The notes beneath the pieces were generated by a model. That model did not search any database. It had not been told where the DNA came from and saw only the letters and a list, made by a program, of their open reading frames with translations. A stretch of 64,000 nucleotides of DNA from Bordetella flabilis (GTDB taxonomy: Bacteria; Pseudomonadota; Gammaproteobacteria; Burkholderiales; Burkholderiaceae_B). Both the position numbers and the translations under genes were made by a program. Shown here one piece after another: positions 43,185 through 55,161 of the stretch (positions within the stretch are counted from its first letter, which is position 1; each line of letters begins with the position of its first letter). The DNA lies in the NCBI RefSeq assembly GCF_001676725.1, contig NZ_CP016172.1:4030001-4094000 (forward strand). Direction: 5' to 3'.

Positions 43185-44852
43185 ATGAACGATCAATACC
43201 AGGCGCTTTATCAATCATTCCGCTGGCTCGTACCCACCCAGTTCAATATCGCGGAAGTCTGCTGCCACCGTTGGGCGGAAAGCACCGTGGATGCGCGCCG
43301 TATCGCCATCTACTACGAAGACGAAGCGGGCAATCGGGAAGTATGGACCTACCGGCGCCTGGCCGAAGCCGCCAACCAGTTGGCCAACGGGTTGGTACGC
43401 ATGGGAGTCGGCAAAGGCGACCGCGTAGCTGTTGTATTGGGACAACGTCCAGAGACCGCCGTGGTCCACATGGCGACCTATAGCGTGGGCGCCGTCATTG
43501 TCCCCTTGTCGGGACTGTTCGGCCCGGAGGCCCTCGAAAGCCGCTTGCGCGACGCCGAAGCCCGCGTCGCCGTCGTCGATGCGGCGTCCAGCGCCAATCT
43601 GCTGTCGGTGGCGGAGCAATGCCCTGCCCTGCAGCAAATCATCGGCATCGGCTTCGCGGATGAACGCGTCCTGCCCTGGCGCAGCCTTCTGGCGCGCCAG
43701 CCTTCGGCTTTCAAGCGCATCAACACCCTGGCCACCGATCCGGCCATCCTGCTCTATACCTCGGGCACGACAGGAGCGCCCAAAGGCGCCTTGCTGCCGC
43801 ATTGCGCCCTGATCGGCAACCTGCCGGGGTTCGTCGCCTCGCAGAACTGGTTCCCCAAGCAGGGCGACGTGTTCTGGTCGCCCGCCGATTGGGCCTGGAC
43901 GGGCGGCATGATGGACGCCCTGCTTCCTACGCTGTATTTCGGCCATCCGATTGTAGGCACGCGCGGGCGCTTTTCCCCCGAGCGCGCTTTCGAACTGATG
44001 GAGCGCTACCAGGTCACCAATACCTTCCTGTTCCCCACCGCCCTGAAGGCGATGATGAAGTCCGTGCCGGCGCCGCGCGAACGGTACCGCCTGGTATTGC
44101 GCGGACTGATGAGCGCGGGCGAAAGCGTTGGAGAAACCGTATTCGAATGGTGCCGGTCCGCGCTCGGCATCACGCCGAACGAAATGTTCGGCCAGACCGA
44201 AATGAACTACCTGGTGGGCAACAGCAACCAGCGCTGGCCCGCCAAGCCGGGCAGCATGGGACGTCCCTACCCTGGGCATCAGGTAGCCGTTATCGACGAG
44301 GACGGCAACCCGGTGAGGGCCGGCGAAGTCGGCGACATCGCGCTGAATCGCTACGACATCCACGGCGATCCCGACCCCATCCTGTTCCTCGGCTACTGGC
44401 GCAACCCGTCCGCCACGGCGGCCAAGTTTTCGGGCGACTGGTGCAGAACCGGCGACCTGGCCCGCCTGGATGAGGACGGCTACCTCTGGTATGCGGGCCG
44501 CAGCGACGATGTATTCAAGTCGGCGGGCTACCGCATCGGCCCGGGAGAAATCGAAAGCTGCCTGCTTGGGCATCCCGCCGTGGCCAACGCCGCGGTCGTG
44601 CCCAAGCCCGATCCGGAACGCGGCGCCCTGGTGAAAGCCTATGTGGTCCTGACGCCGGAGTACGCCGGACAGCCGCAGGAATCCATTGTGCAGGGGCTGC
44701 AGGATCACGTTCGCCAACGGCTGGCGCCATACGAATATCCGAAGGAAATCGAATTCATCGATGAGTTGCCCATGACGACGACCGGCAAGGTTCAGCGCCG
44801 GTTGTTGCGGCAGCGTGAAGAGGACAAGGCGTCCGGCGGCCAGCCCGCCTGA
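43185..44852 (+). CDS. Acyl-CoA synthetase, medium-chain/ACSM type
   Basis: A 555-residue AMP-forming ligase. The adenylation loop is LLYTSGTTGAPKGALLPH, with WSPADWAWTGGMMDALLPTL, NEMFGQTEMNYLVGN, WCRTGDLARLDEDG and the catalytic Lys in TTTGKVQRRLL. The layout resembles acetyl/propionyl- and medium-chain acyl-CoA synthetases of the ACSM group. The acid it activates is unknown. The ATG at 43185 has AGGG ahead of it. It ends 16 bp before the gamma carbonic anhydrase start, so the pair is cotranscribed. Confidence 0.85.
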   Translation: MNDQYQALYQSFRWLVPTQFNIAEVCCHRWAESTVDARRIAIYYEDEAGNREVWTYRRLAEAANQLANGLVRMGVGKGDRVAVVLGQRPETAVVHMATYSVGAVIVPLSGLFGPEALESRLRDAEARVAVVDAASSANLLSVAEQCPALQQIIGIGFADERVLPWRSLLARQPSAFKRINTLATDPAILLYTSGTTGAPKGALLPHCALIGNLPGFVASQNWFPKQGDVFWSPADWAWTGGMMDALLPTLYFGHPIVGTRGRFSPERAFELMERYQVTNTFLFPTALKAMMKSVPAPRERYRLVLRGLMSAGESVGETVFEWCRSALGITPNEMFGQTEMNYLVGNSNQRWPAKPGSMGRPYPGHQVAVIDEDGNPVRAGEVGDIALNRYDIHGDPDPILFLGYWRNPSATAAKFSGDWCRTGDLARLDEDGYLWYAGRSDDVFKSAGYRIGPGEIESCLLGHPAVANAAVVPKPDPERGALVKAYVVLTPEYAGQPQESIVQGLQDHVRQRLAPYEYPKEIEFIDELPMTTTGKVQRRLLRQREEDKASGGQPA

Positions 44853-44868
44853 CGCGACGGAGACCCTG

Positions 44869-45390
44869 ATGGCCATCTACCAGTTGGACGACATCGCGCC
44901 GCGCATCGCCGCCAGCGCATACATTGCCGATAGCGCCGACATCATCGGCGACGTCACGTTGCACGATGACGTCAGCATCTGGCCGCAAGTCACCATACGC
45001 GGCGACAACGCGCCCATCATCATCGGCGCCGGCAGCAATATCCAGGAATCCTCCGTCCTGCACGTGGACGAAGGCCATGGCCTGACCGTCGAGTCCCGTG
45101 TCACCGTTGGGCACCAGGCCATGCTGCACGGCTGCACGATCCGCGAAGGCGCGTTGGTGGGCATCCAGGCCATCGTGCTCAACGATGCGGTGGTCGGCCG
45201 CAATTGCCTGATCGGCGCGGGCGCGCTGATTCCCGAAGGCCGGGTCATCCCGGACAATAGCCTCGTGATAGGCATAGGCAAGGTCGTACGCCAGCTCACC
45301 GAAGAAGAAATCGCGCGCATGCACCACAACACCGCTGGCTATGTCGAACGCGCGCGCCAGTACAAGCGGTCGCTCAAGCGCCTGGGCTAG
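44869..45390 (+). CDS. Gamma-type carbonic anhydrase-like protein
   Basis: A 173-residue left-handed beta-helix of hexapeptide repeats (ADSADIIGDVTLHDDVSIW, VTIRGDNAPIIIGAGSN). The metal His positions are seen in HVDEGH and GHQAMLHGCTIREG, as in YrdA/CaiE-like gamma carbonic anhydrases, which form trimers. Enzyme activity is not always present in this subgroup. GGAGA precedes the ATG. Downstream of the acyl-CoA synthetase. Confidence 0.9.
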   Translation: MAIYQLDDIAPRIAASAYIADSADIIGDVTLHDDVSIWPQVTIRGDNAPIIIGAGSNIQESSVLHVDEGHGLTVESRVTVGHQAMLHGCTIREGALVGIQAIVLNDAVVGRNCLIGAGALIPEGRVIPDNSLVIGIGKVVRQLTEEEIARMHHNTAGYVERARQYKRSLKRLG

Positions 45391-45471
45391 CTGCGGGGCC
45401 GCCCCTGCTCGACCATGGGGACATATCCGCATACGGCCGGTTCGGAGGGGTGAATCGGCTAACATGCCTGT

Positions 45472-46392
45472 ATGACCGATCTTCTGAAGAAATACCTGTT
45501 CGAAGACCGTACCGTACGCGTGCAAGCGGTACGTCTGCACGAAACCTGGCGCGCCGCGCAGGTGAATCACGACTATCCCATCGCGGTGAGACGCCTGCTG
45601 GGCGAACTCATCGCCGCATCGACACTGCTGGCTGCAAACCTGAAATTCGAAGGCTCCCTGGTCATGCAGGTGCAGGGCGATGGTCCAATCGCCCTGCTTG
45701 TCGTGGAATGCCGCGCCGACCTGAGCCTGCGCGCGACCGTCAAACTGCGCCAGGACCATGTCGTTCCGGATACCGGCACCATGCAAAGCCTGATGAACCC
45801 GGGCGGCAACGGTCGCTTCATCGTCGTGCTGGACCCTCAACGCAAGGCGCCGGGCCAGCAGCCCTACCAGGGCATCGTTCCCATCGTCGGTGACACGGTC
45901 GCCGATGCGCTCAGCCACTACATGCAGCAGTCGGAACAGCTCGAAACCCGTCTCTGGCTGGCATCGGACGAACAGCATGCAGCCGGCCTGCTGCTGCAAC
46001 GACTGCCCGAGCAAGGCGGAAGCGCGCACACACCCGGCGCCGCCGAGGAAACCTGGAACCGGGCCGGCCAGCTGGCAGCGACGCTGAAGCCGGACGAACT
46101 GCTGGGAACCGACGTCGACACCCTGATCCATCGCCTGTATTGGGAAGAAACGCTCATCGCGTTCGACCCCCTGGGCGTGCGCTGGCATTGTCCCTGCAAC
46201 CGCACCAAGGTGTCGGACATGCTGCGCATGCTGGGCCGCGCCGAGGTGGAAGACATCCTGTCGGAACGGGGCAAGGTAGAGGTGGCCTGCGATTTCTGCG
46301 GCAAGCCCTATGTGTTCGACGCCGTCGATTGCGCGGGCCTGTTTTCCGGCTCCCGTACCTTCCCCGAACAGGACCCGCCCACGGTCCACTGA
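45472..46392 (+). CDS. hslO: Redox-controlled chaperone Hsp33
   Basis: 306 residues. Hsp33 holds unfolded proteins under oxidative heat or bleach stress. The zinc-binding redox switch is intact: Cys240 and Cys242 (CPC) with Cys273 and Cys276 (CDFC). The N-terminal core has GDGPIALLVVECRADLSLR and the linker region follows. Length is normal. Start ATG at 45472 in front of MTDLLKKYLFEDRTVRVQAV. Confidence 0.95.
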   Translation: MTDLLKKYLFEDRTVRVQAVRLHETWRAAQVNHDYPIAVRRLLGELIAASTLLAANLKFEGSLVMQVQGDGPIALLVVECRADLSLRATVKLRQDHVVPDTGTMQSLMNPGGNGRFIVVLDPQRKAPGQQPYQGIVPIVGDTVADALSHYMQQSEQLETRLWLASDEQHAAGLLLQRLPEQGGSAHTPGAAEETWNRAGQLAATLKPDELLGTDVDTLIHRLYWEETLIAFDPLGVRWHCPCNRTKVSDMLRMLGRAEVEDILSERGKVEVACDFCGKPYVFDAVDCAGLFSGSRTFPEQDPPTVH

Positions 46393-46428
46393 CCGACTCG
46401 TCGGGTATCGAAGCGTCCGGCGCGGTGC

Positions 46429-47499
46429 ATGCGTTTATCACGCGTAGTTGCCGTAATGGACGCATGCAGGCGCGCGGCGCACACTGGCGCCATGCTTTTC
46501 GGTATTACCCTTGCCACGCAAGCGTGCGCCATCCCGCGATATCCGCCGCGCCAGCACGGCGCCGCGATGGTGGAGTTCGCCACGGCCGCCCTGCCGCTGC
46601 TCGTCGCTGGCTTGCTCGTGGTCGAAGCGGCGCGATGGCACGTGGTGCGGCAAATCCTCAACCTGGCCCTGCTCGACGCCGCACGCGCCGGCGCCACCGC
46701 GCACGCACGGCCGCAGGTCATCGATGACGCGTTCGAGCACGGCCTGCTGCCTTTGTTCGTCCCGCCGGGACAGCACCGCAGCGCGCACGCCCGCATGCGG
46801 GCCGACCTGCTGGAAGTTACCCGCCGCACGGGGTTGCTGCCATGGCGCATCGATATCCTCGCGCCGTCCGGCACGGCGTACGCGGATTTCGGCGACGCCG
46901 CGCTGCGCGTCGACGGCGCGCGCGGCCTGCCGGTCATCAATAATGACTACCAGGCGGAGCAGCATGCGCGCAGGCGATCCCAGGGCTGGCACGACGGGCG
47001 CGGACCGCTGTCGGGACAGACGATCTTCGAGGCCAATACGCTGCGTTTGCGGCTGACCTATATCCATGCCCCCCTGGTGCCCGCGGTGCGGGCCGTGCTA
47101 CGTGCGATCGGCGCGGCAGCACCCATGGACCAGGCCGCCCTGCGCGCCGGCATGCTGACGATGGTCATGGAAATGGCGCTGCCGATGCAGTCGCATCCGG
47201 TCCACTGGCCCGCGCCGCAGGGCTCGTACCGGGCGGCGCGGGCGGCCCTGGGCACGGCGGACCCCAGGACGCGGCGCCCAGGGCAGCAGGACGGACGGTG
47301 GGCGCCTTTTGCCGCCCCCGTGGGCGCCGGGTCCGAACGACGCTTGCCAACGGCACCGGCTCCAAGGGCATGGCCGCCGCCCCAGGCTTCTGTCGCGCCT
47401 ACCGTCGCGAGCCGGCTGACGGCGCCCGGACCAGCCGGCGATGCGGCGTCCGACCTGCACCCCGCTGCCTGCGGCGTCCTGCTGTGTTGCGTCGAATGA
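46429..47499 (+). CDS. Orphan TadE-like pseudopilin-type protein
   Basis: 356 residues at most; other ATGs at 46456 and 46492 are possible and none has a good ribosome-binding site. The mark of the TadE family is RQHGAAMVEFATAALPLLVA (about residues 41-60): a Gly-Ala-Met-Val-Glu-Phe-Ala stretch leading into one long membrane helix. The middle is a globular periplasmic part; the end (from about 280) is Pro/Ala/Arg-rich. TadE/F proteins are minor pilins of Tad pili, but no tad, cpa or flp genes are near, so the partner machine, if any, is elsewhere. Confidence 0.65.
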   Translation: MRLSRVVAVMDACRRAAHTGAMLFGITLATQACAIPRYPPRQHGAAMVEFATAALPLLVAGLLVVEAARWHVVRQILNLALLDAARAGATAHARPQVIDDAFEHGLLPLFVPPGQHRSAHARMRADLLEVTRRTGLLPWRIDILAPSGTAYADFGDAALRVDGARGLPVINNDYQAEQHARRRSQGWHDGRGPLSGQTIFEANTLRLRLTYIHAPLVPAVRAVLRAIGAAAPMDQAALRAGMLTMVMEMALPMQSHPVHWPAPQGSYRAARAALGTADPRTRRPGQQDGRWAPFAAPVGAGSERRLPTAPAPRAWPPPQASVAPTVASRLTAPGPAGDAASDLHPAACGVLLCCVE

Positions 47500-47544
47500 A
47501 GGACGCCGGTGCGATCGATGCGCGTGCCGGCGTGAGAACAAGCG

Positions 47545-48918
47545 CTAGCGGGAAAACAGCGTGGTGTAGGTGTATCCGCCCTTGGCTTCCCCCTGGCCCC
47601 CGCCATTCTGCACCACCACGTCGACGGCCGCGGGCATGCCGCCCGGGGCGGGCGGCGTCACCACGGTCAGTTCCGTGTTGGAGACCACGTTGAGGTTGGT
47701 CCCCGGCGTGCCTGCAAAGGTGACGCCTGTACTGTCGGTCAGATTGGATCCGGTAATGGTGACATTGGTCCCGCCCAGGGTCGTTCCCGTGGCGGGCAGT
47801 ATCGTGGCGATGATGGCGGCAGCTCGCTCGACCTGGATGATGGAGACACTGTTCGAGCCATTGTTCGCCACATAGGCGATATCTCCGGCCTTGTCGGGGT
47901 TCGGATCCGGACGGAACGCCACACCGTTGGGGTGCAGGCCCTTGAACTGGCCCATATCGACGGTCCCGGTCTGCCTGTCCTTGCCCGTGTCGATCACCGA
48001 CACCGAATCCGAACCATAGCCCGTCACATAGGCGCTGGCGCCATTCGGCGCCACGGCCACGACGGCCGGATACGTGCCGGTAAACCCCTCGATGGTGCCG
48101 ATTTGCCTGTTGCTTGCGGCATCGATGACGGACACGCTGGCCGACTCCTGGTTGGTGACATAGGCTTTCGCGTTGGACACGAAAGCGACATTGAGAGGTG
48201 TGGTCCCGGCATAGCCCGCGATCTGTCGGCTTTGCCTGGCGTTCGCGACGTCGATCACCGCCACCGACGTCGCGGTCGCGACATAAGCCATTGTTCCATC
48301 CGGAGAGAAGGCCACGCCATGCGCGCCTTGGCCCGGGGCGTAGCCGGCGATGGTGCCTGTTTGCGTATCGCTCGATGTGTCGATCACGGATACGGTCGCG
48401 CTGGCGTCGTTGTTCGTGACATAGGCCAGGTGCCTGGCCGGATCCGGATGGAAAGCAATACCGTAGGGATTGCTGCCCTGGTACTTCAGCACATTCCCCT
48501 GCTTGCCCACGGTATCTGTCGTCGTATCGATGACTGCGACCGTATGCGAACCCAGGTTGAGAACGTACGCCTTGCGTCCATCCGGAGAGACCGCAATATT
48601 GGCCGGGGTGCTTCCCGCGGGCAGTTTGATGATGCCGGTTTCCGCGCCCTGACGCGTGTCGATCACCGACACGGTATCAGACAAGGCGTTGGTGACGTAG
48701 GCTTTGCTTCCGTCCGGCGTAAAGGCGATTCGATTGGGATCCTGGCCTTCGTATGCGAAAACATTGCCGATGGCCTTGTTGCCCAGGGTAGCCTGCGCGA
48801 GCCCTGGCAGCACCATGGCCGCGACGACAGCGAGCGTGACCAGGGCAGGCCCCATGGCAGTTTTCCACGTCATCCCAAGCCAAATCGGCATACGAAGCAA
48901 GCGGGCCATCTGTTTCAC
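47545..48918 (-). CDS. Secreted seven-blade YVTN beta-propeller with C-terminal TIG domain
   Basis: 457 residues. A long basic N-region and hydrophobic core form a signal peptide cut near AQA-TLGNK. Residues about 50-365 hold seven copies of a 45-residue unit with the pattern AYVTN-x-x-S-x-TVSVIDT, each opening with IAFTPDG or a variant, which matches a closed seven-bladed YVTN propeller. Residues about 370-457 form an IPT/TIG immunoglobulin-like domain (ILPATGTTLGGTNVTITGSN). There is no catalytic motif. Paralogue of the gene at 49191-50630. A surface or periplasmic binding role is likely; the ligand is unknown. Confidence 0.8.
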   Translation of the reverse strand: MKQMARLLRMPIWLGMTWKTAMGPALVTLAVVAAMVLPGLAQATLGNKAIGNVFAYEGQDPNRIAFTPDGSKAYVTNALSDTVSVIDTRQGAETGIIKLPAGSTPANIAVSPDGRKAYVLNLGSHTVAVIDTTTDTVGKQGNVLKYQGSNPYGIAFHPDPARHLAYVTNNDASATVSVIDTSSDTQTGTIAGYAPGQGAHGVAFSPDGTMAYVATATSVAVIDVANARQSRQIAGYAGTTPLNVAFVSNAKAYVTNQESASVSVIDAASNRQIGTIEGFTGTYPAVVAVAPNGASAYVTGYGSDSVSVIDTGKDRQTGTVDMGQFKGLHPNGVAFRPDPNPDKAGDIAYVANNGSNSVSIIQVERAAAIIATILPATGTTLGGTNVTITGSNLTDSTGVTFAGTPGTNLNVVSNTELTVVTPPAPGGMPAAVDVVVQNGGGQGEAKGGYTYTTLFSR

Positions 48919-49190
48919 CTTGTTCGACGGGCAGTGGCCACGGAGTGGAAGCGCATGCGCCTTCTCTTTACCCAGCGGCTGCCCTTGGTGATCCCTGCGC
49001 GCATAGTCTAGTTCCGCGGCCTAACGCGCAGCAGGTAATTTGCTGTAAACCTGAGTGACCCACATGCTGCCGTATCGAATGCCGCGGCGCCCGTTTATAT
49101 CGGTTCATATGTGGGGTACAGGCGCAGGCGCGCAACGCCTCGCTGGCGTGGGAAGCGGACCCCGACGAACCGGCTTCAAGGATCGCAAGC
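48919..49190. other. Gap between the two propeller genes
   Basis: 272 bp with no open frame of note. On the minus strand TAGACT (near 49007) could be a -10 box for the propeller gene at 47545-48918. CCCACAT (49059-49065) and ATGTGGG (49109-49115) are an inverted repeat with a 43-base loop; this is probably chance. Confidence 0.4.
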
Positions 49191-50630
49191 TTATGGCGCG
49201 GGCAATATGGTGATGTAGGTGAAACCGTTGGGCATGGTGGCATTGCCCCCCGGATTCACGACGGTCACATCGACCACGCCTACCGGGTGTGGCGGCGCCG
49301 TTACCGTGATCTCGGAATCGGATACGACAACCAGATCCTTGCCCTGGTAGTCGGCGCCCCCGAAATACACCGCCGTCGTGCCCTGCAGATTCGCCCCGCG
49401 GATCGTCACCTGGGTGCCTTTGGCCGGGCCGCTCGATGGCAATGCCGTTTTGGCGATTGCGGGCACAAGGTTCGCCACGGCGATGTAGTCCCGGTCACCG
49501 TTGAACTGCCCTATCAGCGCCAGGTAGACGCGCTTGCTGTCCGGGCTCGCAGCGAGGACCGACGTTCCGTTGGACCAGGACCGGGTCCAGCCGCCGAGCG
49601 GAAGCCCCGGGATCGTGCCGCCGGGCGTGTTCGTCGTTGCATCGATCACCAGCGTACCGCCCTGATCTGGATTCCTACAGCCCGCACCACCCAGTTGGGC
49701 AAAGGCGGTCTTTCCATCAGGCGCGAAGATGACGTCGAATACGGAAGGCCCGCCCCAACCGCAACCCGCCCATTCGCTCAGGTCCACGGCGCCGGTCGCG
49801 GTGTCCTTGGCCGCGTCCACCACGACGATGGCCGGATTCTGGTTGCCGTCGCTTCCTCCTATATAGGCAGTCCGGCCATCGGGGGAAAAGGCTGCTGCGT
49901 ATGCCCCGAAGCCACGCACGTATTGCTGCATGTTCTGGACCGAACCCCGCCGTGCGTTTTGCTTCGTGTCGATGACGGCCACTTCGGAGCCGGCGGTAAG
50001 GTAGGCCTTGTCCTGCGTGGGAGAACTGGCGATAGAGATGCCCCAGCCGTCGATGCTGCCGGTGGCCTTTTTGTTCTCTACATCGATTACGGTAAGTCCG
50101 GGGTCGTCCTTGCCCAGCACCCTATAGGTGGCATAAGCGGTTTTGGCATCGCGCGAAAACGCCACCGTGGAGAAATAGCCATTGCCGGGATCCGGCTGGG
50201 TTGCGAATGCGACTTGGCCGACCACCGCGTCCGTTGCGGTGTCGATGATGTAGATGGCGCTGGTTTGATAATCCAGCGCCGCCGCGACGCGGCCGTCGGG
50301 CGAGACTCCGACATATCCGGGTAGAAGATTGTAGTAGCCGCTGACGTAGCCCGTAACAGCGCTCTTGCCGGTGTCGATAACCGCGATCGGGCTACCCGGG
50401 GAAAACGAGGCTGTCGCGTATGCCTTCTGGCTGTTCGGAACCACCGCGATGGACAGCGGGGAGTCCTCATAGCCGCTTACGGAACCCGCCGACGTACTCG
50501 ACCGGGCCGGCGAAACACCGGCGATCAACAGGCACGCGGCGAGCAAGCCGGTTGCCCCGGAATGGACATTGCGCAGCAACGCGAGGGGCCGATCATGAGA
50601 ACACCGGCCATGAGAACGCCGATCGTGCAT
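49191..50630 (-). CDS. Secreted YVTN-type propeller with C-terminal TIG domain, paralogue
   Basis: 479 residues from the ATG at 50630, chosen for the GGGAG ribosome-binding site; an open frame runs 13 codons further. The signal peptide ends near SPARS-STSAG. Seven weaker repeats of the propeller unit follow (ISIASSPTQDKAYLTAGSEV, AAAFSPDGRTAYIGG, VIFAPDGKTAFAQLGG, VLAASPDSKRVYLAL and others), then a TIG domain (TALPSSGPAKGTQVTIRGAN) that is close to that of the neighbour. It looks like an older duplicate of the gene at 47545. The two Cys in the sixth blade may form a disulfide. Confidence 0.78.
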   Translation of the reverse strand: MHDRRSHGRCSHDRPLALLRNVHSGATGLLAACLLIAGVSPARSSTSAGSVSGYEDSPLSIAVVPNSQKAYATASFSPGSPIAVIDTGKSAVTGYVSGYYNLLPGYVGVSPDGRVAAALDYQTSAIYIIDTATDAVVGQVAFATQPDPGNGYFSTVAFSRDAKTAYATYRVLGKDDPGLTVIDVENKKATGSIDGWGISIASSPTQDKAYLTAGSEVAVIDTKQNARRGSVQNMQQYVRGFGAYAAAFSPDGRTAYIGGSDGNQNPAIVVVDAAKDTATGAVDLSEWAGCGWGGPSVFDVIFAPDGKTAFAQLGGAGCRNPDQGGTLVIDATTNTPGGTIPGLPLGGWTRSWSNGTSVLAASPDSKRVYLALIGQFNGDRDYIAVANLVPAIAKTALPSSGPAKGTQVTIRGANLQGTTAVYFGGADYQGKDLVVVSDSEITVTAPPHPVGVVDVTVVNPGGNATMPNGFTYITILPAP

Positions 50631-50795
50631 GTTCAATCTCCCTGGCCTGGCCGTGCATTCACGCGCCAATGACTGGAGGGATTATGTGCGTGCCCGAGCG
50701 GGCCAACAATACCGGCTATTCAGAAATTACGTCGCGCCAAGTACGTCGCGCCCCTTGTATCCCGGGGCGGCTGGCGTCCGGATCCGGACTCGCGG

Positions 50796-51131
50796 CTAGC
50801 GCCGCGGAGGAGTGTTCTGGGCAGGTGGCGCGGCGGGCGGCTTGACCGGCAAGGGCGTGCCGGCCGGCACGATCTGAACGAACACTTCGCCGTCCTTCAT
50901 CATGCCCAGTTCGCTGCGTGCGCGTTCTTCGAGCGCGCCGGTTCCCGTTTCAAGGTCGCGGACTTCAGCGTCGAGCGCAGCATTGCGCGCGCGCATGCCT
51001 TCATTCACTGCTTGCTGCGCGGCCATCTGCTTCTGCAGGTCCCATACCTTGAACCAGCCCCCCTTGCCGAACCACAAGGGATATTGGATCAGACAAACCA
51101 GGGCCAGCAGAACCAGGAACAGCAAACGCAT
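50796..51131 (-). CDS. ftsB: Cell division protein FtsB
   Basis: A 111-residue bitopic protein: a hydrophobic N-terminal helix ([20 protein letters not shown]) followed by [20 protein letters not shown] and a coiled coil ([24 protein letters not shown]). It forms a complex with FtsL and FtsQ at the division septum. The C-terminal Pro-rich tail is lineage-like. It follows eno by 72 bp on the same strand, the classic eno-ftsB pair. Confidence 0.93.
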   Translation of the reverse strand: MRLLFLVLLALVCLIQYPLWFGKGGWFKVWDLQKQMAAQQAVNEGMRARNAALDAEVRDLETGTGALEERARSELGMMKDGEVFVQIVPAGTPLPVKPPAAPPAQNTPPRR

Positions 51132-51161
51132 GCGCGGATCCGTATGGAAGGGGTTGACGGG

Positions 51162-51190
51162 CGCGGCACGCCGCGCTGGGGCGTGCCGCG
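51162..51190. other. Strong hairpin between eno and ftsB
   Basis: CGCGGCACGCC (51162-51172) and GGCGTGCCGCG (51180-51190) pair over 11 bp with a 7-base loop. There is no T-run on the minus strand. It may reduce read-through or set the eno/ftsB expression ratio by mRNA processing. Confidence 0.5.
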
Positions 51191-51203
51191 GCGCCGCAGC
51201 GCT

Positions 51204-52502
<1,299 letters not shown>

Positions 52503-52542
52503 CTAAGACAATGAAAAAGCGTTGCGTTGCCCGGCGCGCGGG

Positions 52543-55099
<2,557 letters not shown>

Positions 55100-55161
55100 G
55101 CCGGCAGGTCGGCGAATCCTGTTTTTTCCCCTGGCGTCGCGAAGTAACAACGCGGCGCGGC

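Noticed and set aside
43215..44876. A 553-codon open frame antisense to the acyl-CoA synthetase
   Set aside because: Shadow of a well-supported gene; no ribosome-binding site or domain.
49059..49115. CCCACAT/ATGTGGG inverted repeat between the propeller genes
   Set aside because: Arms are short and 43 bases apart; easily due to chance.
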